From the NCBI RefSeq assembly GCF_000688255.1, contig NZ_JHYS01000005.1, positions 124,001-188,000 of the forward strand: a stretch of DNA of 64,000 nucleotides, written 5' to 3'. The notes under the pieces were generated by a model. That model was not told the DNA's origin. It worked only from the letters and a program-made list of their open reading frames with translations, and ran no database searches. This document shows, piece after piece, positions 46,006 to 53,745 of the stretch. The DNA comes from Simplicispira psychrophila DSM 11588 (lineage in GTDB: Bacteria > Pseudomonadota > Gammaproteobacteria > Burkholderiales > Burkholderiaceae_C). The translations under genes and the position numbers were made by a program. Position 1 is the stretch's first letter. Every line of letters starts with the position of its first letter.

Positions 46006-46626
46006 ATGGTCAAGAAGCTGCAAAAACTCAGTCCCGACAAAAATAAAACCGGCACCCTGTTGTCTGGCGCCGTGAAGGACTCGGCACAGCAAATCTGGCT
46101 GGCTGGCCTGGGCGCCTTCTCCCGAGCGCAGGAAGAAGGTAGCAAAGTATTCGAGTCCCTGGTCAAGGAGGGCATGGCAGTGCAACGCAAAACGCAGACG
46201 GCAGCCGAAGAAAAAATGACCGAGGCCACCAGTCGCATGACCAGTATGGCCAGCGACATCGGCGCACGGGCGGCGGGCAAATGGGACAAACTGGAAAGCA
46301 TTTTTGAAGACCGCGTCGCCAAGGCCATGGCCACGTTGGGCGTGCCCTCGGCGCACGACCTGCAGGCCTTGACTGACCGCTTGGACGCGCTGGAAAAAAG
46401 CCTGAACCTGGTGCCTGCCACCGACTACACGCGCGCCAAGCCAGCAGCCAAGACACAGGTCAGCGCCGCGCCTCCACCAGCAACCAAGGCGGGCGCACGC
46501 AAGACCGCCGTACCAGCCACGGTCCGGACAGCTGTGAAGGCCGCACCGAAAAAACGCGCCACCAAAGCCGAGCGCCAGGCCAACACAGGGCTGACTCCAG
46601 AGGCCAGCGGCACCAGCGCAGTCTGA
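46006..46626 (+). CDS. phasin / PHA granule-associated protein (PhaF/PhaI-like)
   Basis: A 206-residue protein. Residues 1-130 form the amphipathic helical phasin domain (QQIWLAGLGAFSRAQEEGSK, then LVKEGMAVQRKTQ and a coiled stretch DDL-like DLQALTDRLDALEKSLNL). The C-terminal 70 residues are rich in Ala, Lys and Pro with AAPKKRATK-type DNA-binding-like motifs, as in PhaF. It coats polyhydroxyalkanoate granules and may link them to the nucleoid. GGAGG precedes the ATG at 46006. A 14-bp hairpin follows at 46647-46680. Confidence 0.88.
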   Translation: MVKKLQKLSPDKNKTGTLLSGAVKDSAQQIWLAGLGAFSRAQEEGSKVFESLVKEGMAVQRKTQTAAEEKMTEATSRMTSMASDIGARAAGKWDKLESIFEDRVAKAMATLGVPSAHDLQALTDRLDALEKSLNLVPATDYTRAKPAAKTQVSAAPPPATKAGARKTAVPATVRTAVKAAPKKRATKAERQANTGLTPEASGTSAV

Positions 46627-46646
46627 GCCTGCACCAGCACTTTCAG

Positions 46647-46680
46647 AACGGCTGCCACGCATTAGCGCGTGACAGCCGTT
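46647..46680 (+). terminator. 14-bp hairpin after the phasin gene
   Basis: AACGGCTGCCACGC and GCGTGACAGCCGTT pair with one mismatch around a 6-base loop. There is only a weak T-rich tail, so it may act as a terminator or a transcript-stabilising structure. Confidence 0.5.
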
Positions 46681-46702
46681 AGTGCTTTCAACCCCCGAAA
46701 AA

Positions 46703-46719
46703 ATGCCGCAGTGCAGCAT
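46703..46719. promoter_or_regulatory. candidate PhaR-like operator ATGCCGCAGTGCAGCAT
   Basis: A 17-bp imperfect palindrome of TGC-rich type lying between the phasin gene and the PhaD-like gene. It resembles the TGCNGCA-type sites bound by PhaR upstream of phasin genes. This is a motif resemblance only. Confidence 0.4.
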
Positions 46720-46792
46720 TCTGTACCCCTGGAGGCCTCGGTTACAGTAGCAAGAAAGCCGCCCATCACTTGACGCAAGGGAGTCCGCCCAC

Positions 46793-47455
46793 ATGGTGAA
46801 AAAAGCGCCACGCCGCACTGCCGAACGCATCCTTGAAGTGGCACTGGAGCTGTTCAATCGATTTGGCGAACCCAATGTATCGACCACGTTGATTTCAGCT
46901 GAATTGCGCATCAGTCCGGGCAATCTCTACTACCACTATCCGGCCAAGGACGCGCTGATCAATGCACTGTTTGACCGCTACGAACAGGCACTGCATGAGT
47001 TGCTCGGCGCCAGCGACAGCGTGCACAACGTGGAAGACGCATGGTTTTTCATGCACACCCTGTTTGAACTGATATGGCAACACCGCTTTTTGTACCGCGA
47101 CCTCAACGACCTACTATCGAACAACCGCCACGTGGAGACACGTTTTCAGGCGGTGCTGGAGCACAAGACGCGCGCCATACACACCCTGCTCGACGGCATG
47201 ACCCATACCGGCGCTCTACAGATGGATGCCCGCGAACGCGAACCCACCACAACCAGCATGGTAGTGCTGTTGACTTATTGGCTCAGCTTTGAATACGTGC
47301 GCGCGCCGCGCCGTGCCCTGGAGCCCGGCAGCGCCCAGGCAGCGCAGCTGCGCGGCGCGCACCAAGTACTGAGCCTGCTCATGCCCTACCTGCAAAGCAG
47401 TCAGCGCACGCATTTGGTGGGCCTGATCCATACCTATCACGGGCACACCGCCTAA
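46793..47455 (+). CDS. TetR family regulator, PhaD-like
   Basis: A 220-residue protein with an N-terminal helix-turn-helix (RILEVALELFNRFGEPNVST, then ELRISPGNLYYHYPAKDAL) that closely matches PhaD of the pseudomonad PHA cluster, including the LYYHY recognition helix. The C-terminal domain shows FLYRDLNDLLSNNRHVE, also PhaD-like. PhaD in Pseudomonas is an activator responding to a PHA-related metabolite. Its place directly after the phasin gene supports the same role here. Confidence 0.82.
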   Translation: MVKKAPRRTAERILEVALELFNRFGEPNVSTTLISAELRISPGNLYYHYPAKDALINALFDRYEQALHELLGASDSVHNVEDAWFFMHTLFELIWQHRFLYRDLNDLLSNNRHVETRFQAVLEHKTRAIHTLLDGMTHTGALQMDAREREPTTTSMVVLLTYWLSFEYVRAPRRALEPGSAQAAQLRGAHQVLSLLMPYLQSSQRTHLVGLIHTYHGHTA

Positions 47456-47558
47456 TTTCATTTCCAGATCAATCATGTCGAGCCAGATCAAAGGAACACA
47501 CGTTGGATATGGAATTGGAATAAGTCGTCCCGCCCCACAACCTCCCAGGAGACATCCC

Positions 47559-48332
47559 ATGGCGAAATGGACACCTTTTGCGTACCCCAGCGACTACCAC
47601 TTCACTGCAGCCAGTCTGAAAAACCACTGGGCGCGCCTGCACATAGGTGATATCGAGCCGCTACCGACAGTGCCTGCAGTGTTGCAAGCGTGGGCACTGT
47701 TTCACAACGGTAACTTTCAGGCCGCTGCCGAGGCCGGCCTGAAGGTTGGCACCGCGGGCGCCATCGTGGCCGCCAAGGCCACCGCCATTTACGCCACCTA
47801 TCTGGAAACCACAGAAAAGACACGCCTGGATCTGTTCCTGCAGGTGGCTGAACGCGCCAAAGCCCTGGCGGTCGCCGAGCCCGACAACCCCAACGCCTGG
47901 TATTGGCATGCCTACGCGCTGGGCCGTTACAGCCAGGCCATCAGCGTGGCCAAAGCACTGGCCCAGGGGCTGGGCACCAAGGTCAAGGAATCACTGGAAA
48001 AAACCATTGCCCTGGCGCCCCAACATGCCGATGCACGCATTGCGCTGGGTGCCTTTCATGCCGAAGTGATTGACAAGGTGGGTGCACTGATTGGCGGCAT
48101 GACCTACGGCGCCAAAAAAGACAAGAGCCTGAACCTCTTTCAGGAAGCACTGCAGCTCAACCCAGGCTCAGCTATTGCACGCATTGAGTACGCCAACGCC
48201 TTGGTGATGTTGGAAGGCGAGCGAAAAATGAAGGAAGCCACGGCGTTGTATGAGCAGGCGGCAGCCAGTGAGGCCGCCGATGCCATGGAGCGCCTGGATG
48301 TGGAAATGGCCCGCACCGAGCTGCAAGACTGA
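47559..48332 (+). CDS. TPR-like repeat protein of unknown function
   Basis: A 257-residue protein of mainly helical character. Tetratricopeptide-like pairs can be seen at about 95-140 (AKALAVAEPDNPNAWYWHAY), 160-180 (SLEKTIALAPQHADARIALG) and 205-225 (LFQEALQLNPGSAIARIEYA). No signal peptide is seen, so it is probably cytoplasmic. AGGAGA precedes the ATG at 47559. It follows the PhaD-like gene after about 100 bases, but a link to PHA metabolism is not shown. It converges with coaX. Confidence 0.75.
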   Translation: MAKWTPFAYPSDYHFTAASLKNHWARLHIGDIEPLPTVPAVLQAWALFHNGNFQAAAEAGLKVGTAGAIVAAKATAIYATYLETTEKTRLDLFLQVAERAKALAVAEPDNPNAWYWHAYALGRYSQAISVAKALAQGLGTKVKESLEKTIALAPQHADARIALGAFHAEVIDKVGALIGGMTYGAKKDKSLNLFQEALQLNPGSAIARIEYANALVMLEGERKMKEATALYEQAAASEAADAMERLDVEMARTELQD

Positions 48333-48361
48333 GGGCCATCCCCAGCCGTCCGCGAGGCCTC

Positions 48362-49129
48362 TCAGGACGCAAAGCGCCGTGCAGCGATCTCGATCAGGCC
48401 GTCAAAAATCAGGTTATCCATCAGCTCGAATGAGCGCCCCATGCTAGGCGCCATCTTCCAGCCCGCGCCGCCGGTCATCATGCACATCGGCTCGGCGCCG
48501 CAATGCTGCGCCAGATGCTGCACCATGCGCTCGACTGCACCGGCAATGGCATAGGTGCCGCCGCTGGTCAGGGCATCGCTGGTATTGGTCGGGAACAGTC
48601 GCACCTCGCCGGTAGGCACATGCAGTCCAGCCGTACCCGATTCGAGGGCGCGCAGCATGATGCCGTGGCCCGGCAGGATCAGCCCGCCCAAAAACGTGCC
48701 CTGTACATCAATCGCTTCCACGGTGACCGCCGTGCCGACCATGACCACGATCAGCGGGCGCGCCGGGCCACGTGCCAGCAGGTGCTGGCGCGCGCCGATC
48801 ATAGCGACCCAGCGGTCGCACCCCAAGCGAGAGGGATGGTCATACCCATTGCGCAAGCCAGCCTCTTGCGCCGACGCCACCACCCAGTTGGCGGATACAT
48901 CCCACAACTCCATCTGCTCTTCCACGCGCCGCTTGACGGCATCGCCTGCCACCACGCAACCCACCATGCGCGTGGGCACAGGCAAGGACGCCCAGGCCCC
49001 TTCAGCCAGGCGATCGATGTGGTCCAGAAACTCTGCCCCCTGCGCAAGCAATGCTGCCCCGGGTTGAGGCGCCTCATACAGCGCCCACTTGAGGCGGGTG
49101 TTGCCGACGTCGATGGCCAAAAATGTCAT
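48362..49129 (-). CDS. coaX: type III pantothenate kinase
   Basis: A 255-residue CoaX of normal length. The ATP-binding motif [19 protein letters not shown] opens the protein, and [20 protein letters not shown] and [12 protein letters not shown] are the other family blocks. It phosphorylates pantothenate in the first step of coenzyme A synthesis. In many betaproteobacteria it follows birA, but here it diverges from the kbp gene with no birA nearby. Confidence 0.94.
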   Translation of the reverse strand: MTFLAIDVGNTRLKWALYEAPQPGAALLAQGAEFLDHIDRLAEGAWASLPVPTRMVGCVVAGDAVKRRVEEQMELWDVSANWVVASAQEAGLRNGYDHPSRLGCDRWVAMIGARQHLLARGPARPLIVVMVGTAVTVEAIDVQGTFLGGLILPGHGIMLRALESGTAGLHVPTGEVRLFPTNTSDALTSGGTYAIAGAVERMVQHLAQHCGAEPMCMMTGGAGWKMAPSMGRSFELMDNLIFDGLIEIAARRFAS

Positions 49130-49241
49130 GCGGCGAATTATCCTGAGTTTTGCAAGCGCTTTGCGCTGTTGCCTGACAATGCGCAGCCAGTTTTGACGCT
49201 ACAGTGGTCTTTTATTTTTCAACCACGCAAGGGAGATGCAC

Positions 49242-49721
49242 ATGGGTCTGTTCAGTTTCATCAAGGATGCCGGCGAAAAATTGTTTGGCGGTAAAGAGGC
49301 CCATGCTGCCACGGTTGCCGCACCCTCGCCAGACGAGCTCAATGCCAAGGCTGCCAAAGCCATCGAAACCTACATCACCGCGCAAAACCTCGGTGTCAGC
49401 GCTCTGCAAGTGGCCTATGACGGCGCACAAGGCAAGGTCACCGTCCAGGGTACGGCGCCCACCCAGTCAGCCAAAGAAAAAATCACGCTGTGCTGCGGCA
49501 ATGTGGCCAGCGTGACCAGCGTCGAAAACCTGATGAGCGTCACCAACCCCGAGCCTGAAGCGCAATACCACGACGTGGTCAGCGGCGATACGCTCTCGGC
49601 GATTGCTAAAAAATACTACGGCGACGCCAACAAATACCCGAAAATTTTTGAAGCCAACAAGCCGATGTTGAGTAACCCCGACAAAATTTACCCCGGCCAG
49701 AAGCTACGCATTCCCGCCTAG
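49242..49721 (+). CDS. kbp: BON and LysM domain protein (Kbp/YgaU-like)
   Basis: A 159-residue protein with MGLFSFIKDAGEKLFG at its N terminus, a BON domain at about 30-100 (VSALQVAYDGAQGKVTVQG, then VTSVENLMSV) and a LysM domain at about 110-158 (YHDVVSGDTLSAIAKKYYG, then IYPGQKLRIP). It is the same length and layout as the cytoplasmic potassium-binding protein Kbp of E. coli. The ATG at 49242 is chosen because GGGAG at 49231 is 6 bases upstream; the ATG at 49236 sits on that site. Confidence 0.92.
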   Translation: MGLFSFIKDAGEKLFGGKEAHAATVAAPSPDELNAKAAKAIETYITAQNLGVSALQVAYDGAQGKVTVQGTAPTQSAKEKITLCCGNVASVTSVENLMSVTNPEPEAQYHDVVSGDTLSAIAKKYYGDANKYPKIFEANKPMLSNPDKIYPGQKLRIPA

Positions 49722-49748
49722 TAAAGCCAGCGGTTACACGCCCAACCC

Positions 49749-49775
49749 AAAAACGGACCTGCGGGTCCATTTTTG
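49749..49775 (+). terminator. rho-independent terminator after kbp
   Basis: The stem GGACC-TGCG-GGTCC (49755-49768) is followed by ATTTTTG and preceded by several A's. It lies about 30 bases after the stop of kbp and may also serve the convergent rhodanese gene. Confidence 0.75.
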
Positions 49776-49807
49776 TATCTGTGCGATCGTGAACGCTGCG
49801 CCGGGTC

Positions 49808-50227
49808 TCAGCCCTGGCGCCAGGGCAGGCCGTGCCAGCGCCAGCCACTCACCCGTCCGCGCTGCCCTTGGTCATTGAGCGTGCCCTCGAAGCCCTCCAG
49901 GATGTTGTAGGCCTCCAACCCCAGCTCGGTGGCACGGCGCGCTGCCGCCACCGAGCGCACGCCGCTGCGGCACAGCAGCAGCACCTTGCTGCCGGGCGGC
50001 ACGGCGGTGCGCAGTTGGGCATCAAAACTGGCATTCATCACCATGCCTGGCCATTGCTTCCAGGCCACCGCCACCGCACCGGGCACGCTGCCCACCCATT
50101 CGCGCTCGGCATCGGTACGCACATCCACCAGCACCGCCGCCCCGCTGCACATCCATTGCCAAGCTACCTGTGGCGTGACATCGCCGGCATAACCTTCGGC
50201 GGCAGTCAGCGGTTGAAAAGGGGTCAT
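49808..50227 (-). CDS. single-domain rhodanese-like protein
   Basis: A 139-residue protein with one rhodanese domain: VLVDVRTDAEREWVG, then the active-site loop LLCRSGVRSVAAARRATELG, in which the nucleophilic Cys is present. It could act as a sulphurtransferase or redox protein. It lies 7 bases after the exonuclease gene, so it is the last gene of a three-gene operon. Confidence 0.88.
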   Translation of the reverse strand: MTPFQPLTAAEGYAGDVTPQVAWQWMCSGAAVLVDVRTDAEREWVGSVPGAVAVAWKQWPGMVMNASFDAQLRTAVPPGSKVLLLCRSGVRSVAAARRATELGLEAYNILEGFEGTLNDQGQRGRVSGWRWHGLPWRQG

Positions 50228-50234
50228 GGTGGCC

Positions 50235-50903
50235 TCAGACAGCGCTCAGATGGCGCAGTTTGATAAATGCCATGGCTGCCATCACAGCATCGTTCATGGC
50301 GTCGTGTGCGTCGCGCACGGGCAATTGCAAATCGGCCATCAGGGTGGCAAAGCGCAAATCAAGATCGGCATTGCCCTGCTGGTGTGAAGGCGGCAGTTGC
50401 TTGAACTTGTAGTCGTAGTACAGGGACGATACCTCCAGCTTGGGCTGGGGCAGGCCCATGCCGATCAGCGGCGCAATCGCGCGGTTGAGCATGGCCACGT
50501 CAAATTCCAGGTAATACCCCACCAAAGGCCGGCTACCAATGAAGTGCAGCAACTGGTGCATCGCCTGCGCCAGCGGCAGGCCGTTGGCGACGTCCTGCTC
50601 GCGCAGGCGGTGGATGCGCACGCTTTGCCCGGGCACACCTTTGTCAGGGCGCACCAGCAACTCCAGCCGCTCGCTGGTCATGATGCAGTCGCCGACGATG
50701 CGCACGGCGCCGACCGAGATGATTTCGTCGCTGCGGCGGTTCAGGCCCGTGGTTTCGCAGTCCAGCGACACCCATTCATTGGGCGGCGGCGGCTCCAGCA
50801 AAAAGGCGTAGGCCGGATCGCTCAGGTGGTGCTGTTGCCAGGCGCGCTTGGCCTGTGCCAACCAATGGCGCGGGCCGGAGGAAGGGGGCGTCAAGGCGGA
50901 CAT
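50235..50903 (-). CDS. 3'-5' exonuclease, DNA polymerase III epsilon-like
   Basis: A 222-residue DEDD-family exonuclease. Exo I is VSLDCETTGLNRRSDEIIS, Exo II is VGYYLEFDVAMLNRA and Exo III has DAHDAMNDAVMAAMAF with the catalytic His and Asp. The start at 50903 is 1 base after the stop of the cNMP/CBS/DUF294 gene. The pairing of this exonuclease with a DUF294 protein is frequent in proteobacteria and suggests a joint role, possibly in nucleotide metabolism or signalling. Confidence 0.88.
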   Translation of the reverse strand: MSALTPPSSGPRHWLAQAKRAWQQHHLSDPAYAFLLEPPPPNEWVSLDCETTGLNRRSDEIISVGAVRIVGDCIMTSERLELLVRPDKGVPGQSVRIHRLREQDVANGLPLAQAMHQLLHFIGSRPLVGYYLEFDVAMLNRAIAPLIGMGLPQPKLEVSSLYYDYKFKQLPPSHQQGNADLDLRFATLMADLQLPVRDAHDAMNDAVMAAMAFIKLRHLSAV

Positions 50904-50904
50904 A

Positions 50905-52722
50905 TCACACCAGATCCAGCCGCAAGCGTAGACGCAGCAGTATTTTGAAGCGTTTGACCACCGAGAGCGCATCTTTGAGCAGGTCGCGCTCCAGGCTGCT
51001 CAGGCGTTCGGGAATGACATTGCCGGTGACCGGGCGGCCGGTATCGATTTCAGCCAGCCCGGCGGTCAGGCGCAGACCCATCAAGAAATGCAGGCTTTCA
51101 ATCAGCTCCTGACCCAGTCCGGCATCCAGCACCCCCTCGGTCACCAGCGCAGTAATGCGCTCGGCGGTACTGGTGGCGCTGACGCGCCGCGCCAGTGCCA
51201 GACTGCGCACACCGTGCACGATGGGGAAGATGCCCGCTTTTTTCAAGCTGACATGGCGCATCTCTTCGCCTATGCCCAACAGCCGATTCCACCAGCCGGC
51301 AGCCATTTCAAATTGTTCAATGGCAGCGGCAAAGCGCGCCACCACGGCGTCGTTGTCGGTGGCCAGCGCCATCAGGCCATTGCGCACCGTAGCCAACAGC
51401 GCCCTGTCGCCGGCGACAGCATGGGCATCGAGAAAAATCGCCAAGTGCATCAACCCCTCGGCATCGGGCAACAGCAGCCACTGGCGCACCCGTTGGCCAA
51501 ACACTGTCACCGTGCCGCGCCAGGTCGGGTTGTTCAACATGATGCGGCCGGGGCATTCGGGGTAGCCAAAGCTGCTCAACACATCCGAAAAGCGCTGGCA
51601 AAGGGCCTGCAGATCGGGCGGCGGCGTGTAGTCGTCGCGCAGCAGCAGGCCATTGTCCTGATCGGTCTTGAGCAGTTGCTCGCCGCGCCCTTCGCTGCCC
51701 ATCACGAACAGACAGCTGTTGGCCAACAATTCAGGCGGCGCCACCATGGCCCAGGCGCGCTCGAACAGGCGCGCATTGAGCTGCTGCACCAGTGTCGCCA
51801 TCAGGCCTATGCGTGTGCCACCCCGGTGTAACGCGGCAATCAGTCGGGTGATTTGTACCGCCGCCTGCGCCAGGTCTTCGACATTGCGCGCCTGCTCGAT
51901 CTGCACCGTGATCAGGTGCGAGTGGTTGGCCAGGAAGCTGAACAGGTCCAGCGCCTCCAGGATGCCCAGCACCTTATCGCCGTCCATCACCACCAGGCGG
52001 TGCACGCGCTCGCGCAGCAGCAGCGCCATGGCATCACCCAATTGGTCGGCGGCGCGCACAGTGACCACCGGGCTGCTGGTCAATTCGCCGACGGACAATT
52101 GATCGAGTGGTCGGCCATCCAGAATGGCGCGCTGCAGTGTGGTGTTGGTAAAAATGCCCAGTTGGCCATCCGGCATCCCGGTGACCAGCACGCTGGTGGT
52201 GTGCTGCTCCTGGAACAGCCGCACCACCGAGACGATGTCGATACTGGCATCGACCACATGCGCCGGGCGCAGATAGGCTTCATCCACCCGCGCCAGCGTC
52301 AGTGACTGGCGCTCGTGCTTATCCGTGCGCTGCGCCAGCGCACTGAGTTTGTTGCCCAGGTCAGAAAACAGCAACGAACCAAAGGTGGCGTTGCGTGCAA
52401 TCAGCTCATTGACCGCTTCGCGCGCCAGCTGGTAGGCCACCACTTCTTCCACCGCCACAAAACGGCTGCTGACGCGCCCGGCCACCAAACCCCGGCCATC
52501 AAAAGTGTCGTCCGGGCCATAGGTGGCCAGCACCTCGTCGCCTTCGGTTTGCGTGACGTAGCCTTTGATGAGCACGAACAGGTGCGTCGGCACCGTGCCC
52601 ACGTCCAGCACCACGGTGCCCTCACGGAAGTAGGCCACATCGACGCTGTCGCGCACCAGGCGCTGCTCGTCCGGGTTCAGGCAGTCAAAGGGCGAAGCAG
52701 CAAAGTTGAAGGCACTGGGCAT
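50905..52722 (-). CDS. cyclic-nucleotide-binding / CBS / DUF294 nucleotidyltransferase-like protein
   Basis: A 605-residue cytoplasmic protein with four parts. Residues 15-125 are a cyclic-nucleotide-binding fold (YFREGTVVLDVGTVPTHLFV). Residues 155-275 are two CBS domains (TTSVLVTGMPDGQLGIFTN and HRLVVMDGDKVLGILEALDL). Residues 310-450 are the DUF294 nucleotidyltransferase-like domain (GSEGRGEQLLKTDQDNGLLL, with the GS and DQD catalytic pattern intact). The rest is the DUF294 C-terminal helical domain. It is a relative of the GlnD-type family and is transcribed with the exonuclease. Confidence 0.88.
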   Translation of the reverse strand: MPSAFNFAASPFDCLNPDEQRLVRDSVDVAYFREGTVVLDVGTVPTHLFVLIKGYVTQTEGDEVLATYGPDDTFDGRGLVAGRVSSRFVAVEEVVAYQLAREAVNELIARNATFGSLLFSDLGNKLSALAQRTDKHERQSLTLARVDEAYLRPAHVVDASIDIVSVVRLFQEQHTTSVLVTGMPDGQLGIFTNTTLQRAILDGRPLDQLSVGELTSSPVVTVRAADQLGDAMALLLRERVHRLVVMDGDKVLGILEALDLFSFLANHSHLITVQIEQARNVEDLAQAAVQITRLIAALHRGGTRIGLMATLVQQLNARLFERAWAMVAPPELLANSCLFVMGSEGRGEQLLKTDQDNGLLLRDDYTPPPDLQALCQRFSDVLSSFGYPECPGRIMLNNPTWRGTVTVFGQRVRQWLLLPDAEGLMHLAIFLDAHAVAGDRALLATVRNGLMALATDNDAVVARFAAAIEQFEMAAGWWNRLLGIGEEMRHVSLKKAGIFPIVHGVRSLALARRVSATSTAERITALVTEGVLDAGLGQELIESLHFLMGLRLTAGLAEIDTGRPVTGNVIPERLSSLERDLLKDALSVVKRFKILLRLRLRLDLV

Positions 52723-52766
52723 GGCGAACTCACGGGGTGCAGCGGCATCAAGCCGCGTTCACAGGG

Positions 52767-52792
52767 CTTGCCCGGGTTAAAAACCGGGCAAG
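52767..52792. terminator. 9-bp GC-rich hairpin between two minus-strand genes
   Basis: CTTGCCCGG (52767-52775) pairs with CCGGGCAAG (52784-52792). It lies between the HCCA-isomerase-like gene and the DUF294 gene on the minus strand. There is no T-run, so termination is uncertain. Confidence 0.4.
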
Positions 52793-52808
52793 GTGACTAG
52801 CGCCCCAT

Positions 52809-53447
52809 TCAACCCGGCAGTCCTTGCACCACGCTTGCAGCAGTGGCTCCTTCGGTAGCAAACCACGCATCACCTTGCAGATAAGCGCGCAGCATCGGCA
52901 GGCTGTCCAGGCCCCAAAACAACCGGTCATCGACGGCAAATGCCGGCACGCCAAACACGCCGCGCGCCGCCGCTGCATCGGTGTTGGCGCGCAGCAGTGC
53001 TTTGACCGCATCGCTGTCGCTGCCCGGCTGCCGCTGCGCTGCCAGTTCCAGCTCCAAGGCCTCCAGCCGAGGCACGTCCAGCGCACCCTGCCCGCCGACC
53101 CACACGTGGCGCAGCAGCGTCTCAGCGACAAAGCGGTTGATGCGGCCATCACTGCTGCAAGCCAGCGCTTGGCGCAGCAGCACCAGCGGGTTAAACGGGT
53201 GCTGCGTCGGCATTTGCAGCGGCACGCCGAGCTGGTGGCCCAGCCACAGGACATGGCGATAGGTCCAGTCGCGCTTGGGCGCAATGCCCGCCGGCCCGGG
53301 GTTGCCGTGCTGCTGCAGCAGCGCGCCCAGCAATACCGGGCGGTATTCGACGCTGTAGCTCAGTCCATCCAACTCCTCGGGCAGGCGCTGAAACGCCAGC
53401 CAGGCATAGGGCGAGACAAAATCGAGATAGAACGTGATGTGCTTCAT
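52809..53447 (-). CDS. 2-hydroxychromene-2-carboxylate isomerase family (DsbA-fold) protein
   Basis: A 212-residue protein with the DsbA-like thioredoxin fold of the kappa glutathione transferase family. The N terminus has ITFYLDFVSPYAWLAFQRLP, with Ser in place of the redox Cys as usual for this family, and the C-terminal half has GVFGVPAFAVDDRLFWGLD. It may isomerise an aromatic degradation intermediate or act in glutathione-dependent detoxification; the substrate is unknown. Its ATG overlaps the stop of the DUF1289 gene. Confidence 0.85.
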   Translation of the reverse strand: MKHITFYLDFVSPYAWLAFQRLPEELDGLSYSVEYRPVLLGALLQQHGNPGPAGIAPKRDWTYRHVLWLGHQLGVPLQMPTQHPFNPLVLLRQALACSSDGRINRFVAETLLRHVWVGGQGALDVPRLEALELELAAQRQPGSDSDAVKALLRANTDAAAARGVFGVPAFAVDDRLFWGLDSLPMLRAYLQGDAWFATEGATAASVVQGLPG

Positions 53448-53725
53448 GGCTGCACAGCTTCTTGAGCGGCTGGTGCAGGCGGAAATACCATCCCCGCGCG
53501 CTCGGCCAGTTGCGCCCAAATGGACAAACGCTGCGCCGCATCGGCACCCGCCCAAGCCCGAATCTCGGGGATGGAACGAAAGCAGCCCTCGCAGTAGCTG
53601 CGGTCTTGGTTCATCTTGCAGACCGAAATGCACGGCGAGGGGATGTCTTCGTCCGAGTTTTGGTCAAAATAGCCCGCAGCGCACAGCAGGCTTGCGCGAG
53701 CAGCTATAGGTTTAATAGTATCCAT
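53444..53725 (-). CDS. DUF1289 family protein with repeat-derived N terminus
   Basis: A 93-residue protein. The Cys-rich DUF1289 motif is SPCISVCKMNQDRSYCEGCF, with four cysteines that probably bind metal, followed by EIRAWAGADAAQRLSIWAQL. The first 20 residues are encoded by a copy of the dispersed repeat in the sense direction. The start at 53725 depends on that repeat; homologues may begin nearer the Cys motif. The function is unknown. Confidence 0.82.
   Translation of the reverse strand: MDTIKPIAARASLLCAAGYFDQNSDEDIPSPCISVCKMNQDRSYCEGCFRSIPEIRAWAGADAAQRLSIWAQLAERAGMVFPPAPAAQEAVQP
53664..53720 (-). repeat. dispersed ATAGCT-type repeat, copy 9, encoding the DUF1289 N terminus
   Basis: On the minus strand it reads TACTATTAAACCTATAGCTG, then CTCGCGCAAGC and GCTGCGGGCTATTTTG. 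It is coding sequence for the first residues of the DUF1289 protein. Confidence 0.7.
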
Positions 53726-53745
53726 AGCCCTATTCTCGCCTCGAC

